A stretch of 64,000 nt of DNA from Streptomyces fildesensis (GTDB lineage: Bacteria > Actinomycetota > Actinomycetes > Streptomycetales > Streptomycetaceae): NCBI RefSeq assembly GCF_016107395.1, contig NZ_JAAIKO010000006.1, positions 306,558 through 370,557 on the forward strand. The letters are read 5' to 3'. The translations under genes and the position numbers were made by a program. Numbering within the stretch: position 1 is the first letter of the stretch; each line of letters begins with the position of its first letter. The notes beneath the pieces were generated by a model. The model worked only from the letters and a program-made list of their open reading frames with translations, did not search any database and was not told where the DNA came from. Of the stretch, positions 34,706-43,261 are shown in pieces.

Positions 34706-36178
34706 TCAGCGGAGCGTCATGTGGCGCGGGTGGGAGCGGCTGTCGCGGGGACGCAGACGATCCGGGGAATTCGGGGGGATGCGGCCGGGTCCGGGGCCGA
34801 TCAACCCCGACCGGTACAGCCCGTAGGTGATCCGCCGCTGCGCCGCCGTCTCCAGTTCGTCGCGCAGCGCACCGGCGCGTAGCAGCGCGTCGGGGCCCAA
34901 CAGGCCCTCGACGACGGCCAGCGCACCGGCGGTGTCGCCGTGGTCCAGGCGTTCGCGGACTCCGGTGAGGCAGTCAGGACGGCGGTGCGCCGCATCGATG
35001 GCCTGCAGACAGGGAAGCGGAGTGCCGGTCAGAGCGACCAGCAGTTCCTCCCGCCGGATCTCTGCCGGGTCGTGGTCCAGTGGGGCCAGTACCCCGTCGA
35101 CCAGGGCGATCCGGTGCTGAGCTCCCCGGCACTGCACGAGGCGCGGCTGTCCTGGCCGGTGCGGAGACGGGGACGGACCGGCCGGCGCATGATCCGGTAC
35201 CAGCGCCGAGGCGACCAGCGGATGCAGCCGGTCGACGTCGATCGAACCGGTGCGGATCAGTTCCAGGTCGGGTGGCACCCAGGCCGCCGCGTCGGGCAGG
35301 ACCGGCAGCGCGGGATCCCCGCCATCCATGGTCGCCGCCGCGATCCGCAGCGTGGGTGGCCCGCCTCCGTCCCTGTCGGCGACGAGGTCCAGGACCAGCC
35401 GATGCCGGGCCCCGAACCGCACGGCGACGGGACCGGTCGGCCGCCGCTCGGCGTGGAGCAGGATGCCGGCCTCGGCAGCCCACCGGTCAACAGCGCAGTG
35501 GCGCCCCGGTGGTACTACCGACAGCAGCTCGGTCCCCAGGAGCTGAGTTCCCGGCTGCTCAACGCCGGTCAACTCCGCGTCCATCACGGCGGGTTCGGGC
35601 GCGGGGTGGCCGTCGGCGGTCCACCGATCGGCCCCGGACCGGATCCACAGTTCACCGGTCCTGCGCGCGTCCCACAGGTGGCGGTGCAGATCGAGGCGGA
35701 ACCGCCGGTTGGGATGGGGATGCGGATGGCGGGCGGTGCCGGCCTCGGAGTGGGTTCCGTCCCACAGCGCGAGGCTGATCCGCTGACCCGCGTCCGCCCA
35801 GGCCGGCGGAGTCCGGGCCACGAGGTGCAGCGGCCTTGCGCCGTCACGCCCCGCGTCGTCGTACCGAGCCAGGGCCATGGTCAGGCCCGGGCGCAGCAGC
35901 CCGTTGGGAGCGATGCGCGGCATGTGCCAGCGCAGCAGGTCGGGCACCAGATGGCGGAGGTCGGCCCGGAGTTGGGACGCGATGGCGTGGCCGTACGTAC
36001 GTGCCACGGAACGCAGACGGAGATCGACGTCGATGCCTGCGGCAGCGCAGGCCCCTGCCCAGTCCCCGGCACGGCGGCGGGCGGTCGCAGTCTCGATCAT
36101 GGACGGCGGCACGGCGAACTCACGCACGCGCAGCCAGAAGGAAAGGCGGGAATCCCTGTTCGCGGTCTCAGTGAGCAT
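34706..36178 (-). CDS. Uncharacterised protein of the MoxR-DUF2201 operon
   Basis: 490 residues, soluble, no signal peptide. ATG 36178 is preferred over GTG 36184 because AAGGTGAG lies six to eight bases before it. Visible features: an Ala/Arg-rich helical N-terminus (RRRAGDWAGACAAAGIDVDLRLRSV), the segment RADLRHLVPDLLRWHMPR, and a repeat-like Asp/Leu/Pro-rich middle. The same kind of protein precedes MoxR-vWA pairs in other streptomycetes as far as I recall, suggesting it is the third subunit or the client. No domain is recognised. Confidence 0.7.
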   Translation of the reverse strand: MLTETANRDSRLSFWLRVREFAVPPSMIETATARRRAGDWAGACAAAGIDVDLRLRSVARTYGHAIASQLRADLRHLVPDLLRWHMPRIAPNGLLRPGLTMALARYDDAGRDGARPLHLVARTPPAWADAGQRISLALWDGTHSEAGTARHPHPHPNRRFRLDLHRHLWDARRTGELWIRSGADRWTADGHPAPEPAVMDAELTGVEQPGTQLLGTELLSVVPPGRHCAVDRWAAEAGILLHAERRPTGPVAVRFGARHRLVLDLVADRDGGGPPTLRIAAATMDGGDPALPVLPDAAAWVPPDLELIRTGSIDVDRLHPLVASALVPDHAPAGPSPSPHRPGQPRLVQCRGAQHRIALVDGVLAPLDHDPAEIRREELLVALTGTPLPCLQAIDAAHRRPDCLTGVRERLDHGDTAGALAVVEGLLGPDALLRAGALRDELETAAQRRITYGLYRSGLIGPGPGRIPPNSPDRLRPRDSRSHPRHMTLR

Positions 36179-36324
36179 CAGCACTCACCTTGCGCGGACG
36201 GGTCCCCCAATCTGTGAACAGAGTGAGTCATCATCGCGGTGATCGTAGCGCTCCTGACGACGATCTGCCAGCTCCTTCCGGTCCGGGCCGACGCGCGGTC
36301 GGCTGATGTGACAGCGGCCCCGGC

Positions 36325-36348
36325 GCCCCTCGCGCATCCGCGAGGGGC
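36325..36348 (-). terminator. Terminator hairpin after glucanase-like gene
   Basis: A perfect 10-bp stem GCCCCTCGCG/CGCGAGGGGC with loop CATC lies 39 bp past the stop of the minus-strand glycoside hydrolase gene. Confidence 0.7.
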
Positions 36349-36386
36349 CCCGAGGCCGGCGTTCACGTCAGGTCACCGCCACCGGG

Positions 36387-38741
36387 TCATGGGTAGGCGA
36401 CCACGTTGCTGGGAGTGGTGTTCGAGGCGGTCAACGCCCCTGTGTCGTTGATGACATGGGTGATGGTGCCCACGCCGCCGAGCGACACGGTCAGCGCGTC
36501 ATGGAACCGCACGCCCGGGGTGTTGGGAACCTCGAAGGCGTGGTAGCTGTTCACCGCCGGATTGACGTTGAAGTAGCAGTAGCTGCCGAGTCCCCACGCC
36601 TCGTGCGTGGTGACACCCGCACCCACCTTGTACGCGGCGTACCCGTTGACTCCCGCCGCGCTCATCCACGCGCCCTGGTTCGGCACGTCGTACGGCATCT
36701 CGTTCTGGAAGAAGATCGTCTTGCCGTTCTGGCCGTTCCAGATGACCTCGTGCTTCTGGTAGTGCTCGACGAACAGTCCGGTCGCCAGGACGCTGCCACC
36801 GTTGACGATCACGCCGGTGTCCGCCGTGTTGGTCGTCCAGCCGATGGTGCCGGCGTTGCCGTGGTCGGCCCGCCAGGCCCAGATGTGGTCGATGATCGTG
36901 TTGTTGCTGTTGACGATCAGGCTGGTCGTGGCCTTGCCGGCGATCTGGCCGCCGATCCGGAAGAACACGTCCTGGATGGTCGTCGGGTTGCCCGCGTGGT
37001 TGGCGGACGATCCGGCCGGCCCGACGGTCAGCAGCGCCGCCGAGTTGGTGGTGCCGGCGTCGATCAGCAGGCCCTTGAGCCGGACACCGTCCACGTCGGC
37101 GACCTGGATCGCGTCGACGCCGTTGTCCGGAACGAAGGTCGGGTAGCCGATGCCGAGGACGACGGTGTTGGCACGGTTGATGTTGAGCGTCTGGTTCAGG
37201 TGGTAGACGCCCGGGGTGACGAACAGGTTGCAGCCCTGCGAGAGCGCGTTGTTGATGGTCGCGGCGGTGTCGCCCGCCTTGACCACGTAGAACTGGCTCA
37301 TCGGCTGCGAGGTGCCGGGAGTGCTGCCGTTCGCCCAGCTCGCGCCGGAGGCGTTGGTCCGCAGCGACGGGAGGAACACCCGGTACTTGCCGGTGCCGTC
37401 GACGTACAGGTACGGCACGTCACGGGAGACGGGGGTGGTGGCCAGCGTCGTCTCGGGCGGGTTGGGGAAGGTGTTCGCCGGAGCGCCGGTGGTGCCGGAG
37501 AAGACCATGTTCCACACGCCGCCGGCCCAGCTGCCCAGGTTGCTGTCCCGGGTGTACCACTGCTGCTGCGAGATGGACGCGGCCTGGCCGCTGACCTTGG
37601 TGTCGGCGACATAGCCGCCGCTCGCCCAGCCGTAGCTGGCCGGGTAGAGCTGCAGATCGCCGTGGACGTCGATGCGGCGGAACGGGGCGGCCTGGGCGAC
37701 GGCCCAGCGGTTGCCGCCGACCGGGTTGATCGCCAGGTTCTCGGCCGAACGCCAGAAGTTCTGCGTCGCATTGCCCGCGTCGGAGGCGTTGAAGGCGTCC
37801 ACGGTGACGTGACCGTTGATCGTCACGTCGTCCGGGTTCTGCCCGAGACCGGCCACCGAGGTGTAGAAGCCGACGTTGTCGTTGACGGCGTACGTGCCCG
37901 GCTTGAAGAGCTGTGCCACGCGGTTCGAGCTGAACTGCGCGGTGTTGGTGTCCTTCATCTGGGCGAACTGCGCGTCGAGCTGCGCCTGGATGGTGGCGCT
38001 GGACATGCTCGGGTCGTAGATGTGGACGTTCGGGCCGAAGTTCGGCGTGTCCGACTGCGTGGGGCAGCCGGCCGATGCGCCGATCGTGTAGGTCGCGCTG
38101 GCCACGGCCGAGTCGGTGAGGCCGGACTTGACGGCGATGGCCTTGACGGTGGTGGTGGCCGTGACACTGATCGGCGCGCTGTACAGCGTGGACGCGGCGG
38201 TGGGGGTGGAGCCGTCACGGGTGTAGTGGATGCTCGCGCCGGCGGTCGCGTCCGCGACCGTCACGCTCTGGGCCGACGTGTAGCTGCCGCCCGCCGGATT
38301 GAAGGTCGGTGTGGCCACCGAGCCGGTGCCGCCACCGCCCTGGGTGTACGTGAAGTGGGGCGTGTCGTACTGCGGCCCGCTCTTCTCGTAGGTGAACCAG
38401 TACTCCAGGACCGACCCGTTGGTGAGTGAGCTCACGGTCTGGGTCCAGGTGCCCGCGCTGTTGGCCATACGGACGTTCTGCTGGCCGGCGCTGTTGACGA
38501 GGTAGTGCACATCGACGTAGAGCGCGGCCGTGGTGGGTGTGAAGGAGATCTGCGCCTGCGTCGCGTTCAGTTGCGTGACGCTCTGGGTGTAGTCGGCCGC
38601 GGCAGCCGAGGCGGGACCGGCGAGCTGGCTGAGGCCGAGCAGCCCGGTCAGCACGAGCACGAGCGCACTCAGGAAAGCGACGCTGCGCTGGTGGAGACGT
38701 GGTGGCGGACGCATGCGGCCGGGAAGGGCGGTGCTGCGCAT
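36387..38741 (-). CDS. Secreted beta-helix glycoside hydrolase, glucan-binding (GH55-like?)
   Basis: 784 residues. Signal peptide 1-47; a domain at 48-140 with YVDVHYLVNSAGQQNVRM and VLEYWFTYEKSGPQYDTP resembling the beta-1,3-glucan-binding CBM56; a CHB_HEX_C-type domain at 150-220 (GASIHYTRDGSTPT); and a catalytic part from 230 made of repeated beta-strand turns (FFRIGGQIAGK, IIDHIWAWRADHGN), a right-handed parallel beta-helix as in GH55 and pectate lyases. Beta-1,3-glucan is the best guess for substrate. Often annotated as adenylyl cyclase, with no support here. A LacI-type operator lies 126 bp upstream. Confidence 0.68.
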   Translation of the reverse strand: MRSTALPGRMRPPPRLHQRSVAFLSALVLVLTGLLGLSQLAGPASAAAADYTQSVTQLNATQAQISFTPTTAALYVDVHYLVNSAGQQNVRMANSAGTWTQTVSSLTNGSVLEYWFTYEKSGPQYDTPHFTYTQGGGGTGSVATPTFNPAGGSYTSAQSVTVADATAGASIHYTRDGSTPTAASTLYSAPISVTATTTVKAIAVKSGLTDSAVASATYTIGASAGCPTQSDTPNFGPNVHIYDPSMSSATIQAQLDAQFAQMKDTNTAQFSSNRVAQLFKPGTYAVNDNVGFYTSVAGLGQNPDDVTINGHVTVDAFNASDAGNATQNFWRSAENLAINPVGGNRWAVAQAAPFRRIDVHGDLQLYPASYGWASGGYVADTKVSGQAASISQQQWYTRDSNLGSWAGGVWNMVFSGTTGAPANTFPNPPETTLATTPVSRDVPYLYVDGTGKYRVFLPSLRTNASGASWANGSTPGTSQPMSQFYVVKAGDTAATINNALSQGCNLFVTPGVYHLNQTLNINRANTVVLGIGYPTFVPDNGVDAIQVADVDGVRLKGLLIDAGTTNSAALLTVGPAGSSANHAGNPTTIQDVFFRIGGQIAGKATTSLIVNSNNTIIDHIWAWRADHGNAGTIGWTTNTADTGVIVNGGSVLATGLFVEHYQKHEVIWNGQNGKTIFFQNEMPYDVPNQGAWMSAAGVNGYAAYKVGAGVTTHEAWGLGSYCYFNVNPAVNSYHAFEVPNTPGVRFHDALTVSLGGVGTITHVINDTGALTASNTTPSNVVAYP

Positions 38742-38866
38742 GGGTGGGGGGTCCTTTCGCCTGGTTTCGTGAAGTGAACACCGAGTCGGCGCGGAAGAAA
38801 GGTGAAGATGGTCTCGAAACTGCGGATTAGAGTTACGTGAGACCAATTAGCCTTTGATTCAAGCTA

Positions 38867-38882
38867 TTGAAAACGCTCTCAA
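38867..38882. promoter_or_regulatory. LacI-type operator of glucanase-like gene
   Basis: TTGAAAACGCTCTCAA: half-sites TTGA/TCAA around a central CG, 13 of 16 positions symmetric. Position and form fit a LacI-family sugar repressor site for the minus-strand gene starting at 38741. The cognate regulator is not in the window. Confidence 0.55.
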
Positions 38883-39038
38883 TCTACGGATCGCCGAGAC
38901 ACTGGATCTGTTTAGGCAGTGTTAAGTGGCAGCGGCGAGCCGTCAAGACGATGCGCAGAATTCAACTCTTGAACGCCAACTCCGGCGAGGTGGGCCAATG
39001 TTCGGCCGCGGGCGTCATCACTTCACGGGTCGGGCGAG

Positions 39039-39154
39039 GGAGCTCAGGACCCACCGGTCGGTTCGAGGCGGATCAGGATCCGCCGGTGGGGCCGAGGGGG
39101 ATGAGGACCCGACGGTCGGTTCGAGAGAGCTCAGGACCCGCCGGCCAGAACTCG
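39039..39154. repeat. Four tandem 29-bp repeats
   Basis: Units start at 39039, 39068, 39097 and 39126, each 29 bp, sharing the pattern GGATCAGGACCCGCCGGTCG followed by GTTCGAG. The fourth unit is partial in its second half and contains the stop codon of the aldolase gene (39131-39133). The array therefore forms the 3' untranslated region of the sugar operon. No known repeat family is recognised. Confidence 0.85.
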
Positions 39155-39970
39155 CAGCAGGCGTGCCACCTCCACCGCGACCGCGTCGCGGGCCGGGCCG
39201 AGGTACTTGCGGGTGTCGGAGACACCGGGATCGGCGTCGAGGTACGTCCGGACCGCCCGGGTGAACGTCTTGTTGAGGTGGGTGGAGATATTGACCTTCG
39301 TCATGCCCGCCGCCACCGCCCGGATGAGGTCCGCGTCGCCGACTCCGGACGAGCCGTGCAGGACGAGCGGGACGCTGACGGCGTCGCGCAGCCGGGTGAT
39401 CAGCTCGAAGTCGAGGACGGCGTCGCGGGTGTGCATCGCATGGGAGCTGCCCACCGCCACGGCGAGCGCGTCGACTCCGGTGGCGGCGACGAAGTCCCGC
39501 GCCTCGTCAGGATCGGTGCGGACGCCCGGGGCATGCGCGCCGTCCTTGCCGCCGACCTCGCCGAGCTCGGCCTCGACCCACACCTTCCGGCTGTGGCAGT
39601 GCGCCGTGATCTCCCGGGTGGCGGCGACGTTGTCGGCGTAGGGGAGCTTGGCTCCGTCGAACATGACGGAGGTGAAGCCGAGTTCCACCGCCTCCCGCAC
39701 CAGGCCCGCCGATTCCGCGTGGTCGAGATGGACGGCCACGGGGACGCTCGCGGCCCGCGCGATGGCCAGCGAGGCGAGGGCGATCGGTTCGAGGGCACCG
39801 TGGTAGCGGGCGGTGTTCTCGCTGATCTGCAGGATCACCGGACGCCCGGCCGCCTCGGCGCCCGCGACGATGGCCTGGGCGTGCTCCAACTGGACGACGT
39901 TGAACGCGCCCACGCCCGCGACCCTTCCGGCCGCGTCGTCGGCGATCTCATGGGTGGGTGCGAGCGGCAT
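39131..39970 (-). CDS. Class II tagatose/fructose-bisphosphate aldolase
   Basis: 279 residues. Class II zinc aldolase motifs in order: GAFNVVQLEHAQAI near 20, HLDHAES near 80 (catalytic Asp and Zn His), EAELGEVGGKDG near 132, AVGSSHAMH near 172 (Zn His region), VLHGSSGVGDAD near 203 and VNISTHLNKTF near 227. It resembles GatY/KbaY/AgaY, which split tagatose-1,6-bisphosphate into dihydroxyacetone phosphate and glyceraldehyde-3-phosphate. It is the last gene of a four-gene operon that supplies exactly that substrate, overlapping the kinase gene by 23 bp. Confidence 0.87.
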   Translation of the reverse strand: MPLAPTHEIADDAAGRVAGVGAFNVVQLEHAQAIVAGAEAAGRPVILQISENTARYHGALEPIALASLAIARAASVPVAVHLDHAESAGLVREAVELGFTSVMFDGAKLPYADNVAATREITAHCHSRKVWVEAELGEVGGKDGAHAPGVRTDPDEARDFVAATGVDALAVAVGSSHAMHTRDAVLDFELITRLRDAVSVPLVLHGSSGVGDADLIRAVAAGMTKVNISTHLNKTFTRAVRTYLDADPGVSDTRKYLGPARDAVAVEVARLLRVLAGGS

Positions 39971-40883
39971 GGACTTCCTCCACAGGAACGGCGGTACGGA
40001 AACGGCGGTAGGCGTCGGCGTCGAAGTCGCCCGCCGTGGGACGCAGGACGGCTGCGGCCGACAGGGCGACGGCCTCGCACAGGACGGCGGGCCACGGTGC
40101 CCCGGTGGCGAGCCCGGCCGCGAGCGCCGCGACGCATGCGTCGCCCGCCCCCGTCGGGTTGCCGGTCAGCCGCTCGGGCGGCGTCGCACGCCAGGAGCCC
40201 TGCGGGGTGATCGCGTGCAGCCCGTCGGGACCGCGGGAGGCCACGACGGTACGGGCGCCCATCGCCCGCAGTCCGGCAGCCGCGGCCGCGACGTCCTCAC
40301 GGCCGGTGACGGCGGCGAGTTCATCGGTGTTGGGTTTGACCACGTCGGGGCCGGCGGCCAGCGCGGCGCGCAGTGCGGGGCCGCTCGTGTCCAGGACCGT
40401 GGCGACGCCCTTGTCGCGGGCGAGGGTGACGAGGTGTGCGTACGCGTCGGCGGGCAGGCCCGGCGGAAGGCTGCCGGAGAGCACCACCACATCGGCGTCG
40501 CGAAGGAGTCGTGTGTACCGCGCGGTGAAGGCCTCCCACTCGCCGGTCGTCACGGACGGCCCGGTCTGGTTGAACACGGTGGCATCACCGTCCTCGCGGG
40601 AGACGACCGTCACGGTGCGCCGTGACTCGCCCGCCACGGGCACCAGTTCGTCCCGCAGTCCGGCCGCCCGCAGTTCACCGCGCAGCCGGACGCCGGTGTC
40701 ACCGCCGCACAGTCCGGTCACGACCGCCGGCCAGCCCAGCGTGGCGAGCACCCGGGCGACGTTGACGCCCTTGCCGCCGGCGCGCTCGTGCACGGTGTCG
40801 ACCCGGTGCGAGGTGCGGGGCACGAGGCTGTCGACGAAGTACGTGACGTCGAGGGCCGCGTTGAGCGTGACGGTCAGGATCAC
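39948..40883 (-). CDS. PfkB sugar-phosphate kinase (tagatose-6-P / 1-phosphofructokinase type)
   Basis: 311 residues from GTG 40883 (GTGA overlap with the ROK gene). Opening VILTVTLNAALDVTYFVD and GGKGVNVARVLATLG are the 1-phosphofructokinase/LacC signature; ATP-site motif LTGNPTGAGDACVAALAAGL near 245 holds the catalytic Asp. In this operon phosphorylation of tagatose-6-phosphate to the 1,6-bisphosphate is the most coherent role; fructose-1-phosphate is the alternative. Confidence 0.85.
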   Translation of the reverse strand: MILTVTLNAALDVTYFVDSLVPRTSHRVDTVHERAGGKGVNVARVLATLGWPAVVTGLCGGDTGVRLRGELRAAGLRDELVPVAGESRRTVTVVSREDGDATVFNQTGPSVTTGEWEAFTARYTRLLRDADVVVLSGSLPPGLPADAYAHLVTLARDKGVATVLDTSGPALRAALAAGPDVVKPNTDELAAVTGREDVAAAAAGLRAMGARTVVASRGPDGLHAITPQGSWRATPPERLTGNPTGAGDACVAALAAGLATGAPWPAVLCEAVALSAAAVLRPTAGDFDADAYRRFRTAVPVEEVHAARTHP

Positions 40884-41920
40884 CGTGACCCGACCCCCGC
40901 GGAACCGGCGGTGGCGCCGCGCATGGCGAACTCCCCGTCTCCGGTGCCGGCGCCGGTGCCGGTGCCGGTGCTGGTGCTGGTGCCGCGCGTCGCGGCGTCC
41001 ACGGCCTGCCACGCGTACAGTCCGGCGCCCAGGCAGCCGGCCATGTCGCCCAGGGCCGCCCGCACGACGGCCGGCCGGCGCTGGAACGTCAGCCGCTGGG
41101 CCAGCCGGGCACGGACCGGCTTCAGGAGGGTGTCGCCCGCCTGGGCGAGGCCGCCGCCGAGGACGACGAGTTCGGGGCCGAGCAGCGAGGACGCGGTCGC
41201 CAGGGTCGACGCGAGCGCGTCGACCGCGCGGTCCCAGACCGCCACGGCGTCGGCGTCGCCCTGCGCCACGAGCGCCGCCACCTCGTCGGCGCCCTGGAGG
41301 GTACGGCCGGTCCGTGCGGTGAAGGCCGCCTTGATCGCGACCGCCGAGGCCACCGTCTCCAGGCAACCGCGGCCGCCGCACTGGCACTTGGCGCCGTCGG
41401 GATCGACGACCACATGGCCGAGTTCGCCCGCGTGACCGCCGGCCCGGACGGGCCGCCCGTCGCTGATGACGGCGGCGGCGATGCCGGTGCCGATGGCCAC
41501 GAAGAGCACATCGCGGGCGCCGCGGGCCGCCCCCAGGACGCATTCGGCGAGCCCCCCGGCCCGGACGTCGTGCCCGAGCGTCACGGGGAGCCCCGTGCGG
41601 CGTTCGAGAAGGTTCGCGAGCGGGAGGTCGCGCCAGCCGATGTTGGCCGAGTAGACGGCGTGCGAGAGGTCCTCGTCGACGTGGCCGGGGACCACCACGC
41701 CGACCCTGCGGACCCGCAGTCCCTCGTCACGGGCCTGCCGGGCGAGCGCCCGGAGCGTCTCGGTGATGACGTCCACCACCGCTTCCGGTCCCGCTGCCCG
41801 GGGGGTCGGCCGGCGCACGGTGGCCAGCAGCAGTTCCCGGTCGAGAAGCGCGCCCTTGATACCGGTGCCGCCGACGTCCAGCGCGATCACGCACTCGCCG
41901 GCGTCCTGTCCCTCACGCAT
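40880..41920 (-). CDS. ROK-family sugar kinase (amino-sugar kinase candidate)
   Basis: 346 residues. ATP phosphate-binding loop ALDVGGTGIKGALLD at 13-27, catalytic VTLGHDVRAG near 115 (Asp base), GTGIAAAVISDG near 145, and the ROK zinc motif CQCGGRGCLET near 180. No helix-turn-helix, so an enzyme rather than a repressor. It would phosphorylate a hexose such as GalNAc or galactosamine. The C-terminal 35 residues after the kinase fold are a low-complexity STSTGTGTGAGTG tail coded by seven ccggtg-type hexamers (40941-40982). It overlaps the SIS gene by 8 bp. Confidence 0.85.
   Translation of the reverse strand: MREGQDAGECVIALDVGGTGIKGALLDRELLLATVRRPTPRAAGPEAVVDVITETLRALARQARDEGLRVRRVGVVVPGHVDEDLSHAVYSANIGWRDLPLANLLERRTGLPVTLGHDVRAGGLAECVLGAARGARDVLFVAIGTGIAAAVISDGRPVRAGGHAGELGHVVVDPDGAKCQCGGRGCLETVASAVAIKAAFTARTGRTLQGADEVAALVAQGDADAVAVWDRAVDALASTLATASSLLGPELVVLGGGLAQAGDTLLKPVRARLAQRLTFQRRPAVVRAALGDMAGCLGAGLYAWQAVDAATRGTSTSTGTGTGAGTGDGEFAMRGATAGSAGVGSR
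40941..40982. repeat. Hexanucleotide repeat in ROK kinase gene
   Basis: Seven ccggtg-like units in tandem, two of them ctggtg and one ccggcg, encoding the Thr-Gly/Ser-Thr tail. Being a multiple of three, length changes would keep the frame. Confidence 0.85.
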
Positions 41921-42890
41921 GGCGGCCCTCCAGAACGACGGAGCGGGTGAGGTTGCGCGGCCGGTCCGGGTCGTAGCCGCGGGCCTCGGCGATGGTGACC
42001 GCCAGCCGCTGGGCGCGCACGAGGTCGGCCAGCGGGTCGAGATCCCCGGCCCTGGCCCCGTGCTGGGTCTGGGTCTGGGTCTGGGAGTGGGCGACGAGCG
42101 TGCCGCCGACCCGGGCGACATCGTCCTCGAGCCCTTGCGGCAGCGAGCCGAACATCCACGTCACGCGCCCGGGTCCGGTGATGCTGATCGGGCCGTGCCG
42201 GTACTCCATGGCGGGGTACGCCTCGGTCCACGCGCCCGCGGCCTCGCGCATCTTCAGCCCCGCCTCCAGCGCCAGACCGTAGGTCCAGCCACTCCCGAGG
42301 AAGGTGAACTGCTCGGCGCCGCACACCTCGGCGGCCAGTTCCTCGGAGACGGCTCGCTCGGCGTCCTGGGCGGCCTCGGCGACGGAGCGCACCCCTGGCG
42401 GCAGCGCGCCCTCGGCCTCCAGATGGGCGCGGAGCAGGGCGAGCACGGTGGTGGCGAACCGGGTCTGTACGACCGATTCCTCATCGGCGAAGTCCAGGAC
42501 CACCAGGGCGTCGGCCGCGGTCATCACGGGAGTCGCGGGGTCTGCGGTGATCGCGGTCGTGGGCACGCCCGCGGCTCGCGCCCGGCCGAGCAGGTCCAGC
42601 ACCTCGGTCGTGGTGCCGGAACGGGTGATCGCGAGGATCCGGTCGTAGCGGCGCCCGGCCGGGAATTCCGAGGCGGCGAAGGCGTCGGTCTCGCCGTGGC
42701 CACCGCTCTCGCGCAGCTCCGCGTAGGACTGCGCCATGAACCAGGAGGTGCCGCAGCCGACGACCGCCACGCGCTCGCCCCGGCGGGGGAGTGCGGCGGC
42801 ATGGGCCGGGAGCGATCGGGCCGCCTGCCGCCAGCAGGCGGGCTGGGTGGCTATCTCGACGGAGGTACGGGAGGGGGTGGCGCTGGGCAT
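41913..42890 (-). CDS. AgaS-like SIS-domain sugar isomerase/deaminase
   Basis: 325 residues with two SIS domains: GCGTSWFMAQSYAELRE near 45 with ITRSGTTTEVLDLL near 90 (phosphosugar-binding serines), and GSGWTYGLALEAGLKMREA near 198 with EYRHGPISI near 228. This matches AgaS/FrlB-type enzymes acting on amino-sugar phosphates; AgaS deaminates and isomerises galactosamine-6-phosphate to tagatose-6-phosphate. GAAGGAAG precedes ATG 42890. First gene of the operon. A short HSQTQTQTQH insertion near 278 is coded by a ctgggt repeat (42063-42086). Confidence 0.85.
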   Translation of the reverse strand: MPSATPSRTSVEIATQPACWRQAARSLPAHAAALPRRGERVAVVGCGTSWFMAQSYAELRESGGHGETDAFAASEFPAGRRYDRILAITRSGTTTEVLDLLGRARAAGVPTTAITADPATPVMTAADALVVLDFADEESVVQTRFATTVLALLRAHLEAEGALPPGVRSVAEAAQDAERAVSEELAAEVCGAEQFTFLGSGWTYGLALEAGLKMREAAGAWTEAYPAMEYRHGPISITGPGRVTWMFGSLPQGLEDDVARVGGTLVAHSQTQTQTQHGARAGDLDPLADLVRAQRLAVTIAEARGYDPDRPRNLTRSVVLEGRHA

Positions 42891-43261
42891 ACGACGCTTC
42901 CTTCAGAGTTGGTGACGACGGCACTGCACTCGGGGGAGGGGTGATCGAAACTGATTCAATCATGCCTTGTTCGAGCAAATATGAGCGACTCTGCTGGTCT
43001 TGCGGAGTATTCACGAGCTGGGCGCCCAGGTCCAGCCGCCGTTACTCGAATGTTGCGAATCGGCAGGTGGAGAGCGCTTACTGGCCAGGTTGGGCGGCGT
43101 GAAGCCGGTAGTCGCCCGTGTCTGCGGCTTGCACGGTGAGCCTGATTCGCATGCGCACAGTTGTTGACTCGCCAGCGAGTCTGAGCAGATTATGTCAATC
43201 GCTCGTAGCGCCCCGCCCCCGTGCCGTACGGCGACCCCCCACCCCGAAGGAGCCACCCACC
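42891..43261. other. Divergent control region of the sugar operon and GH27 gene
   Basis: 370 bp between two divergent starts, AT-richer than its flanks. On the plus side is the promoter and palindrome at 43164-43193. For the minus side, a near-palindrome TTGTTCGAGCAA (42968-42979) lies 78 bp upstream of the SIS start and could be a repressor site. The DeoR regulator encoded at 45386 is the natural candidate to act on both. Confidence 0.55.
43164..43193 (+). promoter_or_regulatory. GH27 promoter with overlapping palindromic operator
   Basis: TTGACT (43164-43169) and GATTAT (43188-43193) form -35 and -10 boxes with an 18-bp spacer. GACTCGCCAGCGAGTC (43166-43181), a perfect 7-2-7 palindrome, overlaps the -35, an arrangement expected for repression. 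Confidence 0.55.

Noticed and set aside
36387..38741. Adenylyl cyclase as the product of the beta-helix protein gene
   Set aside because: No cyclase motif is present; the domains are carbohydrate-binding and beta-helix, so that common database name is not supported.
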